A stretch of 64,000 nt of DNA from Sphingobacteriaceae bacterium (GTDB lineage Bacteria; Bacteroidota; Bacteroidia; B-17B0; Aurantibacillaceae): contig JADJXI010000003.1 in assembly GCA_016715905.1 (NCBI GenBank), forward strand, positions 1 through 64,000. Direction: 5' to 3'. Each line of letters starts with the position of its first letter. The first letter of the stretch is position 1. Below, one piece after another: positions 45,652 to 55,325 of the stretch. The translations under genes and the position numbers were made by a program. The notes beneath the pieces were generated by a model. That model saw only the letters and a program-made list of their open reading frames with translations. It was not told the origin of the DNA and searched no databases.

Positions 45652-46278
45652 ATGAAATCAAAAATTCTTACATCAATTGTGTTCCTTTTATTGACAAAAA
45701 ATGTGTTTTCTCAGGGTGGAACTGCATCAAACGCTCGACCTATACTTGGCGCATTGCCATTAGGATGGACATCTGGATCTCCCGGCCCCCTCAACATCCG
45801 CAATGATTTCGGAACTCCAAATGCGCACATCAATTTTCACAGCGGAGGCGCACCTACAAATTTTAATCAACGTATGGTAATTAATCCAAATAAAACCCAA
45901 GTAACAACCGTAGCAGTGCAAACTTTTTTAGGTGGTGGTTTACAAAACACAAGTGGGTATGTTGGCATAGGTTTAAACCCTGCAGTTCAAGCCCCGTGGA
46001 GTAGATTACATATTGGAGTACCTGCCGGCCCTGCTATGACACAAGCATATGGAGGATATAGAGATTGGATGGGCGAAGGATTAACTATACAAAGGAGAGA
46101 CGATCAATTATGGTTAGGTCACTTACAATGGGGAGGGTTTGTTGATCAGCAAAACGCAGTGATTAATTGGGGTGACGATCAGGTCACTCCGGGTTTCTCT
46201 TCTCCAGATCATTTAATTTTTAATTATACCGAAAGTACTTATGGCGGACCTTACGCACCCTGTAAATCGTCAGCATAA
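45652..46278 (+). pseudogene. Secreted fibre-like protein truncated by an IS element
   Basis: 208 codons with a signal peptide (to about residue 20, FSQ) and fibre-like motifs (NIRNDFGTPNAHINFHS, SGYVGIGLNP, SRLHIGV). The native sequence runs to YGGPYAP, and the last few codons (CKSSA) come from the IS end that starts at 46261. The C-terminal domain, likely a T9SS or chaperone-type end, is missing, and nothing matching it is seen after the IS at 47773. Confidence 0.7.
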
Positions 46279-46341
46279 AGTGGACTAAATTTAACTAAAA
46301 CTAAGAGAGTGTTTCCAGAAAAACAATAAATTTATAATACT

Positions 46342-46700
46342 ATGGAAACAAAGAAAAAACAAACAGCGGAGAACTTTATAAAAGAGATACGTCGTAAATC
46401 AAAAAGAATATTTAGTTCAGAACAAAAAATAAAATATTGTAATGGAAGCTATACGAGCTGAGATGCCAGTAGCTGAATTATGCAGGAAGTATTCCATTAA
46501 CCCATCTCAATTCTATAAATGGAACAAAGAGTTTTAGAAGCGGGAAAGAAGAGATTATCAGGGGATACAACCAGGAAGCAACCAGTGATGAAGTAGCGGA
46601 GCTCAGAAAAGAAAATCAAAAGCTAAAGGAAACCGTAGCTGATTTAGTATTGCGCTATGATATCGTAAAAAAAAGCTTGAACATATTGGAGAATCTGTAA
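46342..46700 (+). pseudogene. IS3-family OrfA, frameshifted
   Basis: Starts METKKKQTAENFIKEIRRKSKRIFSSEQKIK, shifts frame near 46435 into VMEAIRAEMPVAELCRKYSINPSQFYKWNKEF, then shifts again at least twice around 46535 and 46580 before ADEVAEL-like coiled-coil sequence ending SLNILENL. It cannot be translated as one protein. Confidence 0.75.
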
Positions 46701-46714
46701 AATTCAAAAAGTAT

Positions 46715-47649
46715 ATGAGATTTACAGCTTCCGAAAAACAAGAGATAATCAAAATTGTTGTCCGTTCCGAAATCGGCGTTAATAAAACGCTTCGCAAATC
46801 GGTTTAAACAAAAGCACGTTTTACAATTGGTACAAATCCTATTCCGACAATGGTATTGATGGTTTAGAGCCTTGTAAGCGCACTTCTAACAGGCAGTGGA
46901 ACACAATACCCCGGGAACAAAAAAACTTAGTTGTAGAGCTTGCTTTAGAGTGTCCTGAATTATCGTCAAGAGAGCTCGCGCACAAATTAACCGATGAACA
47001 ACAAATTTTTATTTCTGAATCGAGTGTTTACCGGATTTTAAAAGCAAGAGGACTGATAACAACACCCGAGCATATTTTTTTAGCAGCTAAAGATGAGTTT
47101 ACAAACAAAACAGGATTCGTTCATCAAATGTGGCAAACTGATTTTACTTACTTTAAAATAATTGGATGGGGTTGGTATTACTTGAGTACCGTTTTAGATG
47201 ATTACAGCCGTTATATTGTACACTGGGAGCTTTGTGCAGGAATGAAAGTGCAGGACGTAAAAAGAACCGTTGACAGAGCAATTATAAAAGCAAGAATTGT
47301 AACTAAACAACGGCCCAGATTATTATCCGACAATGGTTCATGTTACATTGCAGGCGAACTCAAAACATATTTGAAAGACAATCATGGAATGGATCAGGTA
47401 CACGGCAGACCCATGCATCCGCAAACGCAAGGCAAGATTGAACGTTATCACCGAACAATGAAAAACGTTGTGAAGCTTGATAATTATTATTCACCGGAAG
47501 AATTAATTGCGGCCATTGAAAAGTTCGTGGAAAATTACAACAATGCTCGTTATCATGAGTCTTTAAAAAATCTAACGCCTGCTGATGTTTATTTTGGACG
47601 AGGAGAACTAATTTTAAAAGAAAGAGAAAAATCAAACAAAATTCATTAA
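46715..47649 (+). pseudogene. IS3-family OrfB, one frameshift
   Basis: Begins MRFTASEKQEIIKIVVRSEIGVNKTLR, stops in frame at about 46805, and continues in another frame with IGLNKSTFYNWYKSYSDNG. The rest, including DDE motifs WQTDFTYFKI, LLSDNGSCY and QGKIERYHR, is clean to 47649. The segment from 47128 alone could give a truncated catalytic core. Confidence 0.8.
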
Positions 47650-47879
47650 AAAAAAGAAGGGAGGAAAATGAAAAAATGAGAAAAATTATGAAACATCAAA
47701 AAACTAACTTAACTTTAAATTAAACTTAAAACACTCTCTTGTGAAAAGTTCACTTTACTTTGACTACATACACCAAATACAAGGGAGGTTTTATTGTTTC
47801 TAATTTGTTTAATCTTTAAAAACACATAGTTTTTACACATACAGTATAAATAACTATCTGACTATGTGGTTTAATATTC

Positions 47880-47923
47880 TAAACCATAAAAGAAATAAAA
47901 GATCATAAAAGGGTTTTTGGTTA
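47880..47923. repeat. Dispersed 40-bp repeat, copy 3
   Basis: TAAACCATAAAAGAAATAAAAG followed by ATCATAAAAGGGTTTTTGGTT; also at 42562-42600 and 42842-42885. The three copies differ by a few bases. Two are upstream of the T9SS gene group and one is after it. Confidence 0.7.
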
Positions 47924-47978
47924 GGGCGTTTTTTGTTGTTGGATTTTCGGAATTTAGGCGAGGTAATTAAAAAGAATT

Positions 47979-48015
47979 CAAAAAAAAAGCGAAGATAATT
48001 CTTCGCTTTTTTTAT
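47979..48015 (-). terminator. Terminator of the AhpC-type peroxiredoxin gene
   Basis: AGCGAAG-ataat-TCTTCGCT flanked by A-run and T-run, about 13 bp from the stop at 48028. It could act in both directions. Confidence 0.8.
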
Positions 48016-48027
48016 TTTTAAAACTAA

Positions 48028-48660
48028 TTAGTGTTTTGCTAAATAATCAGCAACTGCGGTATGACTTTCTTTCATACCCTCAGCACCTTTGCTCCAGTTA
48101 GCCGGACAAACTTCGCCGTTTTCTTCAAAAAACTGTAAAGCATCCACCATTCTTAAAGCTTCATCTACATTTCTTCCTAAAGGAAAATCATTAATTAACA
48201 TGTGTCTTACAATTCCGTTTTTATCAATTAAATAAAGTCCACGGAAAGCAATCATTGGTCCTGTTGCAATTAAATCTCCGGCCTCATTCACATCATAATC
48301 TCCAAATAAAGTACCATAAGCCAATGAAATTGTTTTGGTAGTATCTGCAACAATAGGATAGGTAACGCCTTTTATTCCCCCGGCTTTTTTATCCATTTGC
48401 AACCAACCCCAGTGGCTTTGCTCGGTATCGGTACTACAACCCACAACGGCTACACCTCTGCTTTCAAATTCCTTCAATTTTTCCTGAAACGCGTGTAATT
48501 CAGTAGGGCAAACAAATGTAAAATCCTTTGGGTAAAAGAAAAATATAACATGTTTTTTGCCAATGTATTGCTCTAATGAGAAATCGTTTACAATTTCTCC
48601 TCCGTTAATTACGGCTTTTGCCTTAAAGGCAGGTGCTTTTTTTCCAACTATACTGCTCAT
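48028..48660 (-). CDS. 2-Cys peroxiredoxin (AhpC/Prx1 type)
   Basis: 210 residues from ATG 48660 (MSSIVGKKAPAF); the frame is open 33 bp further but without typical start context. Thiol peroxidase that reduces H2O2 and organic peroxides. The peroxidatic Cys is C51 in DFTFVCPTE; the resolving Cys is in GEVCPANW near the C-terminus, with a C-terminal tail after it (YLAKH end). It is cytoplasmic. It diverges from a second peroxiredoxin gene 100 bp away, so they probably share an upstream regulatory region for oxidative stress. Confidence 0.92.
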   Translation of the reverse strand: MSSIVGKKAPAFKAKAVINGGEIVNDFSLEQYIGKKHVIFFFYPKDFTFVCPTELHAFQEKLKEFESRGVAVVGCSTDTEQSHWGWLQMDKKAGGIKGVTYPIVADTTKTISLAYGTLFGDYDVNEAGDLIATGPMIAFRGLYLIDKNGIVRHMLINDFPLGRNVDEALRMVDALQFFEENGEVCPANWSKGAEGMKESHTAVADYLAKH

Positions 48661-48760
48661 ATAAATTTTTTTAATTTGTGTAAAAATAATCATTCCTTTT
48701 ATATTACAAATAGCTTATCATTGTATATACAATTAATCATTAACAAAATTTAAATTCCAT

Positions 48761-49228
48761 ATGAAAAAAGGAGATAAAGCACCGGATTTTTGTTTATTCA
48801 ACACCCAAAAAAAAGAAAGCAAACTGGCTGATTTTAAAGGGAAAAATCTGGTCTTGTTGTTTTACCCCTTCGCCTTTTCGGGCACTTGTACAACCGAAGT
48901 GTGTGCAATAAGAGACAGCCTCGCTGATTACAATGGCTTAAATGCCGAGGTATTGGGGGTTTCATGCGATTCGGTATTTACGCAAATCCGTTTTAAAGAC
49001 GAACAAAAGTTAAATTTTGAATTATTAAGCGATTACAATAAAGAAATGTCGAAAGCTTACCATACACTTTACGATAATTTTATATTTGGTACAAAGGAAG
49101 TGAGCAAAAGATCGGCATTTGTGATTGATAAAAACGGAATCATTCAGTATTCGGAAATTCTGGAAACGGCCGGAGATCAGCCCAATTACCAAGCCATTAA
49201 AGATTGTTTAAGTAAGCTGAATGCTTAA
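48761..49228 (+). CDS. Peroxiredoxin, Bcp/PrxQ-like
   Basis: 155 residues of the thioredoxin fold. The active-site segment FYPFAFSGTCTTEVC has the peroxidatic Cys43 and a second Cys48 five residues later, the spacing of the PrxQ/Bcp class (AhpE-like proteins lack it). It reduces peroxides with thioredoxin as the likely donor. Its 3' end overlaps rnhB by 8 bp, so they are translationally coupled. It diverges from the AhpC-type gene. Confidence 0.88.
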   Translation: MKKGDKAPDFCLFNTQKKESKLADFKGKNLVLLFYPFAFSGTCTTEVCAIRDSLADYNGLNAEVLGVSCDSVFTQIRFKDEQKLNFELLSDYNKEMSKAYHTLYDNFIFGTKEVSKRSAFVIDKNGIIQYSEILETAGDQPNYQAIKDCLSKLNA

Positions 49229-49820
49229 AAAATATTTTGATAAAACAAAAATAGAAGCCGGTTGTGATGAAGCCGGAAGAGGTTGTTTGGCCGGTCCGGT
49301 TTACGCAGCAGCAGTTATTTTACCTGCAAATTTTAAAAACAAAATGTTAAATGATAGTAAACAGTTGTCGGATGAGCAGCGTTATGCCTTGCGACCTGTG
49401 ATTGAAAGTGAAGCTCTGGCTTGGGCGGTGGGCGTAGTGAGTCAAACCGAGATAGATGAAATTAATATTTTAAATGCTTCTTTTTTGGCCATGCACAGAG
49501 CCATAATGCAATTGCATATTAAACCTGAATTGTTGTTGATTGACGGTAACAGATTTAAACCCTATCCCAATATAATGCACCAATGTATAATTGGAGGAGA
49601 CGCTAAGTTTTTAAGTATTGCAGCGGCCAGTGTTTTAGCAAAAACATATCGGGATGATTATATGAAAGAAATGGCTATCAAGTATCCGGCCTACGGTTGG
49701 GAAACCAATATGGGATACGGAACTAAAAAACACAGGGAGGCCATTAAAAAACAAGGACCTTGCGAATTGCATCGCATGAGCTTTCAGCTATTACCGGCTC
49801 AAATACGGCTGGAGTTTTAA
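49221..49820 (+). CDS. rnhB: Ribonuclease HII
   Basis: 199 residues, the usual length. It removes ribonucleotides from DNA and RNA primers from RNA:DNA hybrids. Signature GCDEAGRGCLAGPV (Asp16, Glu17), DSKQLS, and the third acidic residue in LLLIDGNRF. The C-terminus has the family's AASVLAKTYRD and GYGTKKHREA. Its start overlaps the end of the peroxiredoxin gene by 8 bp. Confidence 0.95.
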   Translation: MLKKYFDKTKIEAGCDEAGRGCLAGPVYAAAVILPANFKNKMLNDSKQLSDEQRYALRPVIESEALAWAVGVVSQTEIDEINILNASFLAMHRAIMQLHIKPELLLIDGNRFKPYPNIMHQCIIGGDAKFLSIAAASVLAKTYRDDYMKEMAIKYPAYGWETNMGYGTKKHREAIKKQGPCELHRMSFQLLPAQIRLEF

Positions 49821-49889
49821 ACAGCTTAAATTAAATAACTCTTTAAGTTTCACTAAATTCAAATTCAATCATTCTCTACTTTTAAATGA

Positions 49890-52382
49890 TTGAAAAAAAC
49901 TTCCCTTATACTTTTTACATTACTTGTAATTGCTGCCGTCACAGGTGCCTTCTTAGGCTACCAAAAACTCAAAAGCATTAAGCAGCCCGAAGTTAAAATT
50001 ACAGAGTTGCTTCCCTCCGATTGTGAAATGCTTTTTATTGCGAGTAATTTCTCCGAAATAAATAATGCCCTCAGTCATCAAAATTTGTTGTGGCAAGATC
50101 TCAGTAATACGAATCAATATAATCAAACCAATCAATTGCTGGCATTATTTGATTCACTTTATTCCGGTGAGCCCCAACTGGCAGATTATTTTTCCGAAAC
50201 ACCTGTGTATTGCGCATTCTATAAAAATGGATTTATCATTGCCTTAAGTCTGAAAGAAGTTTCAACCGAAACTAAAATGCAGGAAATTTTTACAAAACTA
50301 AATACTACATTATCGCGTAACAATTTACAGGTTGAAATTAAAATGGGAATTGTTTCAATTTCAAATTCCACGGCCTTGTTAAGTTTATTTTATACTAAGG
50401 AAAAAAAGAGTTTGTCGGAAAATGATTTGTTTGCTGAATTGAATAATAGTGTGAAGTATGATGGCTTGAGTTTATATCTATCAAAAAGCAGTAAACTACC
50501 TATAGCAGGATCATATAGCGGAATTACATTTAAACCCGATCGAATTGTTTTAAATGGCGTTAAAAAAACGGATTCCATCCTTCCCGGAAATTATTTGGGA
50601 CTTAAACCTTTTCAATCACTTGAATTTATCAAACATGTGCCGTTAATTTGCAATGCATTTGAATTATTTGTTTTAAATACCAATGAATATTTAGCATCCG
50701 ATAATAAAGCTTTGTGGTGGAAAAGTGTAAATGATTCGGCCATGTACAATGCACAAAAACAATTTTATCAGGCATTGGATGGAATGGCGTCTCAAATATT
50801 AATGCCCTCGGGTGAATTAGCCTTAGTACTTGGAATTGAAAATAAAGAAAATATAAACGAATTAATGCCATATATGACAGATTCGCTTTTTGCAAATCAG
50901 GTGGGGCGTTTATTGCAGAATAAATACGATTTTTCGGAGAGTACTTTTCCGGATTTAAAAACCCGAAAACTTAAATTCGTACAATTGTTTGATGATTACC
51001 TGGTTTTAACCGAATCGGAAAACGATGCTGCTGTGTTTTTTAATGCGCATTTAAATGGAAGTTCAATTTTAAATAACGAACGTTTTAGGATGTACGCCAA
51101 AAAGAATTTTGATGCTGATTTTCATTATTTAAATTATTGTTTGATTAATGCCACTTCACGAAAACATATACCTTTTGGCAATTATTTTAGCGATGAAGAA
51201 ATGAATCATTTCAAAAATGTTGGACATTTTTCATTGGCGGCCAATCATAAAAATGGAATAAGTAATTTTAGGGTAAGTATAAATTATTTGCAGGAAAATG
51301 TAAGTGATGAGCCAAATTCATTATGGACATTAAAAACCGATAGCGTAATAAATTACAACAGCTATTTATTTAAAAATCATAAAACCAAAGAAAACGAAAT
51401 ACTATTTCAAGCCGGCAAAAATTTGCATTTAGTGAGTGCAACCGGAAAAGTACTTTGGAAAAAAGAATTGCAAGAATCGATAGAATCTGAAATTTTAACG
51501 GTAGATGCATTTAACAATGGCAAATATCAAATGTTGTTTAACACGGCTAATTATTTGCATTTAATTGACCGAAACGGAAATTATGTGGCCCCTTTTCCGG
51601 TAAAGTTGCCTGCAGCCGCTACTAACAAATTGCAGATTTTTGATTATGAGAATAACAATGATTTGAGATTATTTATTGCCTGTGAAGACCGTAAAATTTA
51701 TAATTATACGATTAAAGGAAACAAAAACGAAGGATTTAAACCCCTGCTGACTATGGCTAATGTGAGCTTGCCCATTCGATATGGCAGAGTTGGACTTAGT
51801 GATTATTTGATTACGGCCGACGTAAAAGGAAATTTTTATGCTTTTTCGCGCAAGGGAGACGGAAGAATAGATTTTAAAAATAAAATGGTTGAAGATGCTA
51901 CAACCTTTGAACTTATAGTTTCTAATTCATTAGCCAATACTAAAATAGTTTATTACGACAAGAAGGGAAATTTAATACATCGGGTTTCTTTGACTGATGT
52001 TAAAGAAATTAGCAAAATAAATAAAAGTGAAAGTGATCAGCATTATGAATTTTACGACATCAATCAAAATAAACTTTCAGACTTAATTGTGAATAATGGC
52101 TCCACTATTGAAATTTATGAAGTGAATGGAGAACCACTGCCGTTTTTAAAATTAACTCAAGAGGCAGAAATTTCCGGCGTGAAAGCCTATGAATCTTCTA
52201 TACAGAATTTCATTAGCGCATATAGCAGCAGTACTAAAATTTCCTTTGTGTGTCAATTCGAATCAGGACAAGTAAAACAATTTCCGTCAACGGGATTAAT
52301 TCGGGTTTGTAATTTATTTAATGATGGTAAAGCGTACGCACTGGTTATTTATGAAAACCAGCTACAGTGTATAAAATTATAG
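49890..52382 (+). CDS. Large exported protein, DUF3352-like N-terminus with beta-propeller-like C-terminus
   Basis: 830 residues from a TTG at 49890, chosen because it opens a signal anchor (KKTSLILFTLLVIAAVTGAFLGYQKL). The nearby ATG at 49886 is in another frame. The N-terminal half begins ITELLPSDCEMLFIASNFSEINNAL, the kind of start seen in DUF3352 envelope proteins. The C-terminal half (about 480-830) has WD40/PQQ-like elements (HLVSATGKVLWKKEL, LHLIDRNGNYVAPFPV, DLIVNNGSTIEIYEVNGEPL). Function is unknown; it is probably periplasmic and membrane anchored. Its end overlaps convergent purM by 6 bp. Confidence 0.7.
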   Translation: MKKTSLILFTLLVIAAVTGAFLGYQKLKSIKQPEVKITELLPSDCEMLFIASNFSEINNALSHQNLLWQDLSNTNQYNQTNQLLALFDSLYSGEPQLADYFSETPVYCAFYKNGFIIALSLKEVSTETKMQEIFTKLNTTLSRNNLQVEIKMGIVSISNSTALLSLFYTKEKKSLSENDLFAELNNSVKYDGLSLYLSKSSKLPIAGSYSGITFKPDRIVLNGVKKTDSILPGNYLGLKPFQSLEFIKHVPLICNAFELFVLNTNEYLASDNKALWWKSVNDSAMYNAQKQFYQALDGMASQILMPSGELALVLGIENKENINELMPYMTDSLFANQVGRLLQNKYDFSESTFPDLKTRKLKFVQLFDDYLVLTESENDAAVFFNAHLNGSSILNNERFRMYAKKNFDADFHYLNYCLINATSRKHIPFGNYFSDEEMNHFKNVGHFSLAANHKNGISNFRVSINYLQENVSDEPNSLWTLKTDSVINYNSYLFKNHKTKENEILFQAGKNLHLVSATGKVLWKKELQESIESEILTVDAFNNGKYQMLFNTANYLHLIDRNGNYVAPFPVKLPAAATNKLQIFDYENNNDLRLFIACEDRKIYNYTIKGNKNEGFKPLLTMANVSLPIRYGRVGLSDYLITADVKGNFYAFSRKGDGRIDFKNKMVEDATTFELIVSNSLANTKIVYYDKKGNLIHRVSLTDVKEISKINKSESDQHYEFYDINQNKLSDLIVNNGSTIEIYEVNGEPLPFLKLTQEAEISGVKAYESSIQNFISAYSSSTKISFVCQFESGQVKQFPSTGLIRVCNLFNDGKAYALVIYENQLQCIKL

Positions 52383-53591
52383 ATATTCAAATTTTCCAAA
52401 TACCGAATTCACGGTTACTTTTTTCACCTTATTTTTTTCTACTCTTCCTATAATTTGAGCATCAACGTTAAAAGATTTAGCAATTGCAATTATTTCTTCT
52501 GCATTTTTTTCATGGGTGTATATTTCCATGCGGTGTCCCATGTTAAACACTTTGTACATTTCTTTAAAATCCGTTTTACTTTCTTTTTGAATCATTCTGA
52601 ATAGAGGAGGAAGAGGAAACAAGTTGTCTTTTATTACATGTAAACCCGGATTCAGAAAATGTAAAACTTTGGTTTGAGCTCCGCCGCTGCAATGCACAAT
52701 TCCTTTAATTTCTTTTCCAAAAGCATCAATAATTTTTTTAACGATAGGGGCGTAGGTTCGGGTTGGTGAAAGCACTAATTTGCCAACGGTAATGTCTTTA
52801 CTTACTTTTTTATTTCCGGATTGGTAATCCACTTTAATGGTATCGGTAAGCCCCATACCTCCGGTATAAACAACATTTGCTGGTAATGCATTATCATAAC
52901 TTTGCGGATACTTTCTGGCCATTTTTTTATTAAAAACATCATGTCTGGCACTAGTTAATCCATTACTTCCCATCCCCCCATTATATTCCTTTTCATAAGT
53001 AGCTTTGCCCGAACTGGCTAAACCTATCACAACGTTTCCGGCGCTGATTTTATCATTGGAGATTACATCCTTTCTTTGCATTCTGGCAATTACGGTACTA
53101 TCTACAATAATTGTTCTTACTAAATCGCCAACGTCAGCAGTTTCTCCTCCGGTTGAAGATATAGTAATACCATTGTCTCGTAAATTCTGCAACACTTCTT
53201 CTGTGCCATTAATAATAGCAGATAATACTTCTCCCGGAATTAATTTTTTATTTCTTCCGATTGTGGAAGAAAGTAAAATATTTTGAGTGGCACCCACGCA
53301 TATTAAATCATCCAGATTCATTACGATAGCATCTTGCGCAATTCCTTTCCAAACACTTAAATCACCTGTTTCTTTCCAGTACATATAAGCCAAAGAAGAT
53401 TTGGTGCCTGCGCCATCGGCATGCATTACTAAACAATGCTTTTTACTGTTACTAAGTTGGTCGGGCACAATTTTACAAAATGCTTTAGGGTATAATCCTT
53501 TATCCAGTTTTGCAATGGCGGCATGCACATCTTCTTTAGATGCAGAAACGCCCCTTAAGTTGTATCTATTATCACTCATGTTGGTGCTCAA
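52377..53591 (-). CDS. purM: Phosphoribosylformylglycinamidine cyclo-ligase
   Basis: 404 residues; PurM (AIR synthetase) converts FGAM to AIR using ATP in purine synthesis. Family motifs: HADGAGTKSSLAY, an AQDAIVMNLDDLICVGA core, GGETADVGDLV, GLASSGKATYEKEYNGGMGSNGLTSARHDVF, and near the end FNMGHRMEIYT. The chain is longer than E. coli PurM, with the extended middle typical of Bacteroidota. The ATG at 53579 (MSDNRYNLRG) is a possible alternative start, a few codons in. Confidence 0.9.
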   Translation of the reverse strand: MSTNMSDNRYNLRGVSASKEDVHAAIAKLDKGLYPKAFCKIVPDQLSNSKKHCLVMHADGAGTKSSLAYMYWKETGDLSVWKGIAQDAIVMNLDDLICVGATQNILLSSTIGRNKKLIPGEVLSAIINGTEEVLQNLRDNGITISSTGGETADVGDLVRTIIVDSTVIARMQRKDVISNDKISAGNVVIGLASSGKATYEKEYNGGMGSNGLTSARHDVFNKKMARKYPQSYDNALPANVVYTGGMGLTDTIKVDYQSGNKKVSKDITVGKLVLSPTRTYAPIVKKIIDAFGKEIKGIVHCSGGAQTKVLHFLNPGLHVIKDNLFPLPPLFRMIQKESKTDFKEMYKVFNMGHRMEIYTHEKNAEEIIAIAKSFNVDAQIIGRVEKNKVKKVTVNSVFGKFEYL

Positions 53592-53638
53592 AAGTAAAAT
53601 TTATTTAGTTAAGCAAACTTCTTACTTTTACAATCGTT

Positions 53639-54391
53639 TTGAACAAAGAAAGAATACGTTTATCAATAGTTAGCTATACGAATACCCTCCCATTCCGATG
53701 GGCATTAAAAAACAGTGCCCTTTTAAACCAAATAGAATATAGTGAGGACATTCCCAGTATTTGCGCTAAAAAATTATTGTATGATCAAGCTGATTTAGCA
53801 TTAGTGCCTGTGGTTATATTACGGGACATGAAGGAATATTTTATTGTTTCGGATTATTGTATAGGCGCTCAGGGTAAAGTAGATAGTGTTAAGTTATACA
53901 GCCGAGTTCCTTTGCAGGAGATTAAAAGTATCATTTTGGATTATCAATCCAGAACTTCTGTTCAGCTTACCAAAATTCTTTGTAAAGAGCATTGGCAAAT
54001 TGCACCCAACTTTTTGGATGCATTGCCCGGATATGAATCTGATTTGAATGAAAAAACTGCCATTGTGGTTATTGGTGACCGTACTTTTAAATTGAATGGC
54101 ACATTTAACTATGAATACGATTTAGCAGAAGAATGGAAAAGCATGACCGGATTACCCTTTGTGTTTGCAGCCTGGGTGTCGAATAAAAAACTGGATGAAA
54201 AATTTTTGCAGGATTTTAATGCGGTGCTGAAACAAGGTAAAGAAAATATTTCATCCGCTATTCATTCAGCAGAAAACAAAAGTAATTTAAGTGATTCGGA
54301 TTTAAGTTTCTATTTGCAGGACAGAATTCGCTATAATTTAACGGATGAGTATGAAAAAGCAATGGAAATATTTTTAAATAAAATGATTTAA
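53639..54391 (+). CDS. mqnA: Chorismate dehydratase MqnA (futalosine menaquinone pathway)
   Basis: 250 residues from a TTG start at 53639 (MNKERIRLSIVSYTNTLPFRWAL). It is a periplasmic-binding-protein-fold enzyme that converts chorismate to 3-enolpyruvylbenzoate, the first step of the alternative menaquinone route. Matching features are the SYTNTLPF opening, ADLALVPVVIL, and GLPFVFAAWVSNK. It indicates that this lineage makes menaquinone by the futalosine route; other genes of the route are not in the window. The last 4 bp overlap the convergent lipid-kinase gene. Confidence 0.9.
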   Translation: MNKERIRLSIVSYTNTLPFRWALKNSALLNQIEYSEDIPSICAKKLLYDQADLALVPVVILRDMKEYFIVSDYCIGAQGKVDSVKLYSRVPLQEIKSIILDYQSRTSVQLTKILCKEHWQIAPNFLDALPGYESDLNEKTAIVVIGDRTFKLNGTFNYEYDLAEEWKSMTGLPFVFAAWVSNKKLDEKFLQDFNAVLKQGKENISSAIHSAENKSNLSDSDLSFYLQDRIRYNLTDEYEKAMEIFLNKMI

Positions 54392-55293
54392 TCCATAAAA
54401 TTATCACCCGTTAATACACGGATGCTAAGAGGTAAAATTTTAACTTCTATAATTTCTCCTTCTTTTTTAGGTTCGCCATCAAAGTGAATGTAGTCAGCCT
54501 GAGATCTTTCAATAATAATATTTGTACACTCAAATGATTCAATAAGACTGCTTCGGTCTGCCCTGCGACTTAAAATATAATATAATAATCCGAAAACTTC
54601 TAAGAAATTAAACGACCTTAATATGACTAAGTTAAATTTCCCGTCTGTCATTTTCGCTTGAGGAGCTATATAAAAATTATTGCCGTATTGACCGGCATTG
54701 GCAATGGTAATTAAAAAAGCTTCTCGATCTATATCTACACCATCTACCTTTAATTTATATGAAATTGATTTATATTTTCGAAATTCTTTACTTATGATTT
54801 TTATATAAGAAATTAACCCTCTTTTAACACTTGTTGCAAATAAATGACCAATATGCGCGTCAAATCCAAGCCCTGATGTACAAAAAAAAGGAGAATTATT
54901 TATAGTGCCTGAATCAATGCTTCGTATATTGTTTTTAAAAAGGGTATTTATTGCATCTTCGGGGTCCATTGGAATATCTAGACTTCTAGCTAATCCGTTT
55001 CCCGATCCTGTTGGTATAATTCCGAATAGTATTGTAGAATTCACCAAATGCTGGGCAATTAAATTTACAGTACCATCTCCTCCAACAGCAACAGCATCAG
55101 TGAAACCTTCTTTTTTTAACTTATTTATAAGATTTGATAATTCATCTAATTTATTCCATAACTTAATTTCGAATGAAATTTTGCCAAGTAATTTTTTATG
55201 AATGATTGGAATTAAGGATTCCCCTCTTTTTTTACCTGCTTTGGGATTAATAATGAAAAGCATTTTACGATGCATGCTACTAAAATACATCAA
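54388..55293 (-). CDS. Diacylglycerol kinase family lipid kinase (YegS/DagK-like)
   Basis: 301 residues. Catalytic N-terminal domain: INPKAGKKRG, VGGDGTVN (nucleotide motif), GIIPTGSGNGLARSL. The C-terminal beta domain includes GFDAHIGHLF and DGKFNLVILR. It phosphorylates a lipid such as diacylglycerol; the true substrate is unknown. The ATGs at 55275 and 55263 are alternative starts. It is convergent with mqnA (4-bp overlap). Confidence 0.88.
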   Translation of the reverse strand: MMYFSSMHRKMLFIINPKAGKKRGESLIPIIHKKLLGKISFEIKLWNKLDELSNLINKLKKEGFTDAVAVGGDGTVNLIAQHLVNSTILFGIIPTGSGNGLARSLDIPMDPEDAINTLFKNNIRSIDSGTINNSPFFCTSGLGFDAHIGHLFATSVKRGLISYIKIISKEFRKYKSISYKLKVDGVDIDREAFLITIANAGQYGNNFYIAPQAKMTDGKFNLVILRSFNFLEVFGLLYYILSRRADRSSLIESFECTNIIIERSQADYIHFDGEPKKEGEIIEVKILPLSIRVLTGDNFMD

Positions 55294-55325
55294 AAATCTT
55301 ATCTTTAAGCTTTCAATTTCTAGCT

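Larger units (their letters stand above)
46261..47772 (+). mobile_element. Decayed IS3-family insertion sequence
   Basis: About 1.5 kb, with ends TGTAAATCGTCAGCATAAAG (left) and, on the opposite strand of the right end, TGTATGTAGTCAAAGTAAAG, forming an imperfect inverted repeat. Its right end matches one end of the IS at 21454. Both transposase frames carry frameshifts, so it is immobile. It interrupts the fibre-like gene. Confidence 0.8.
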
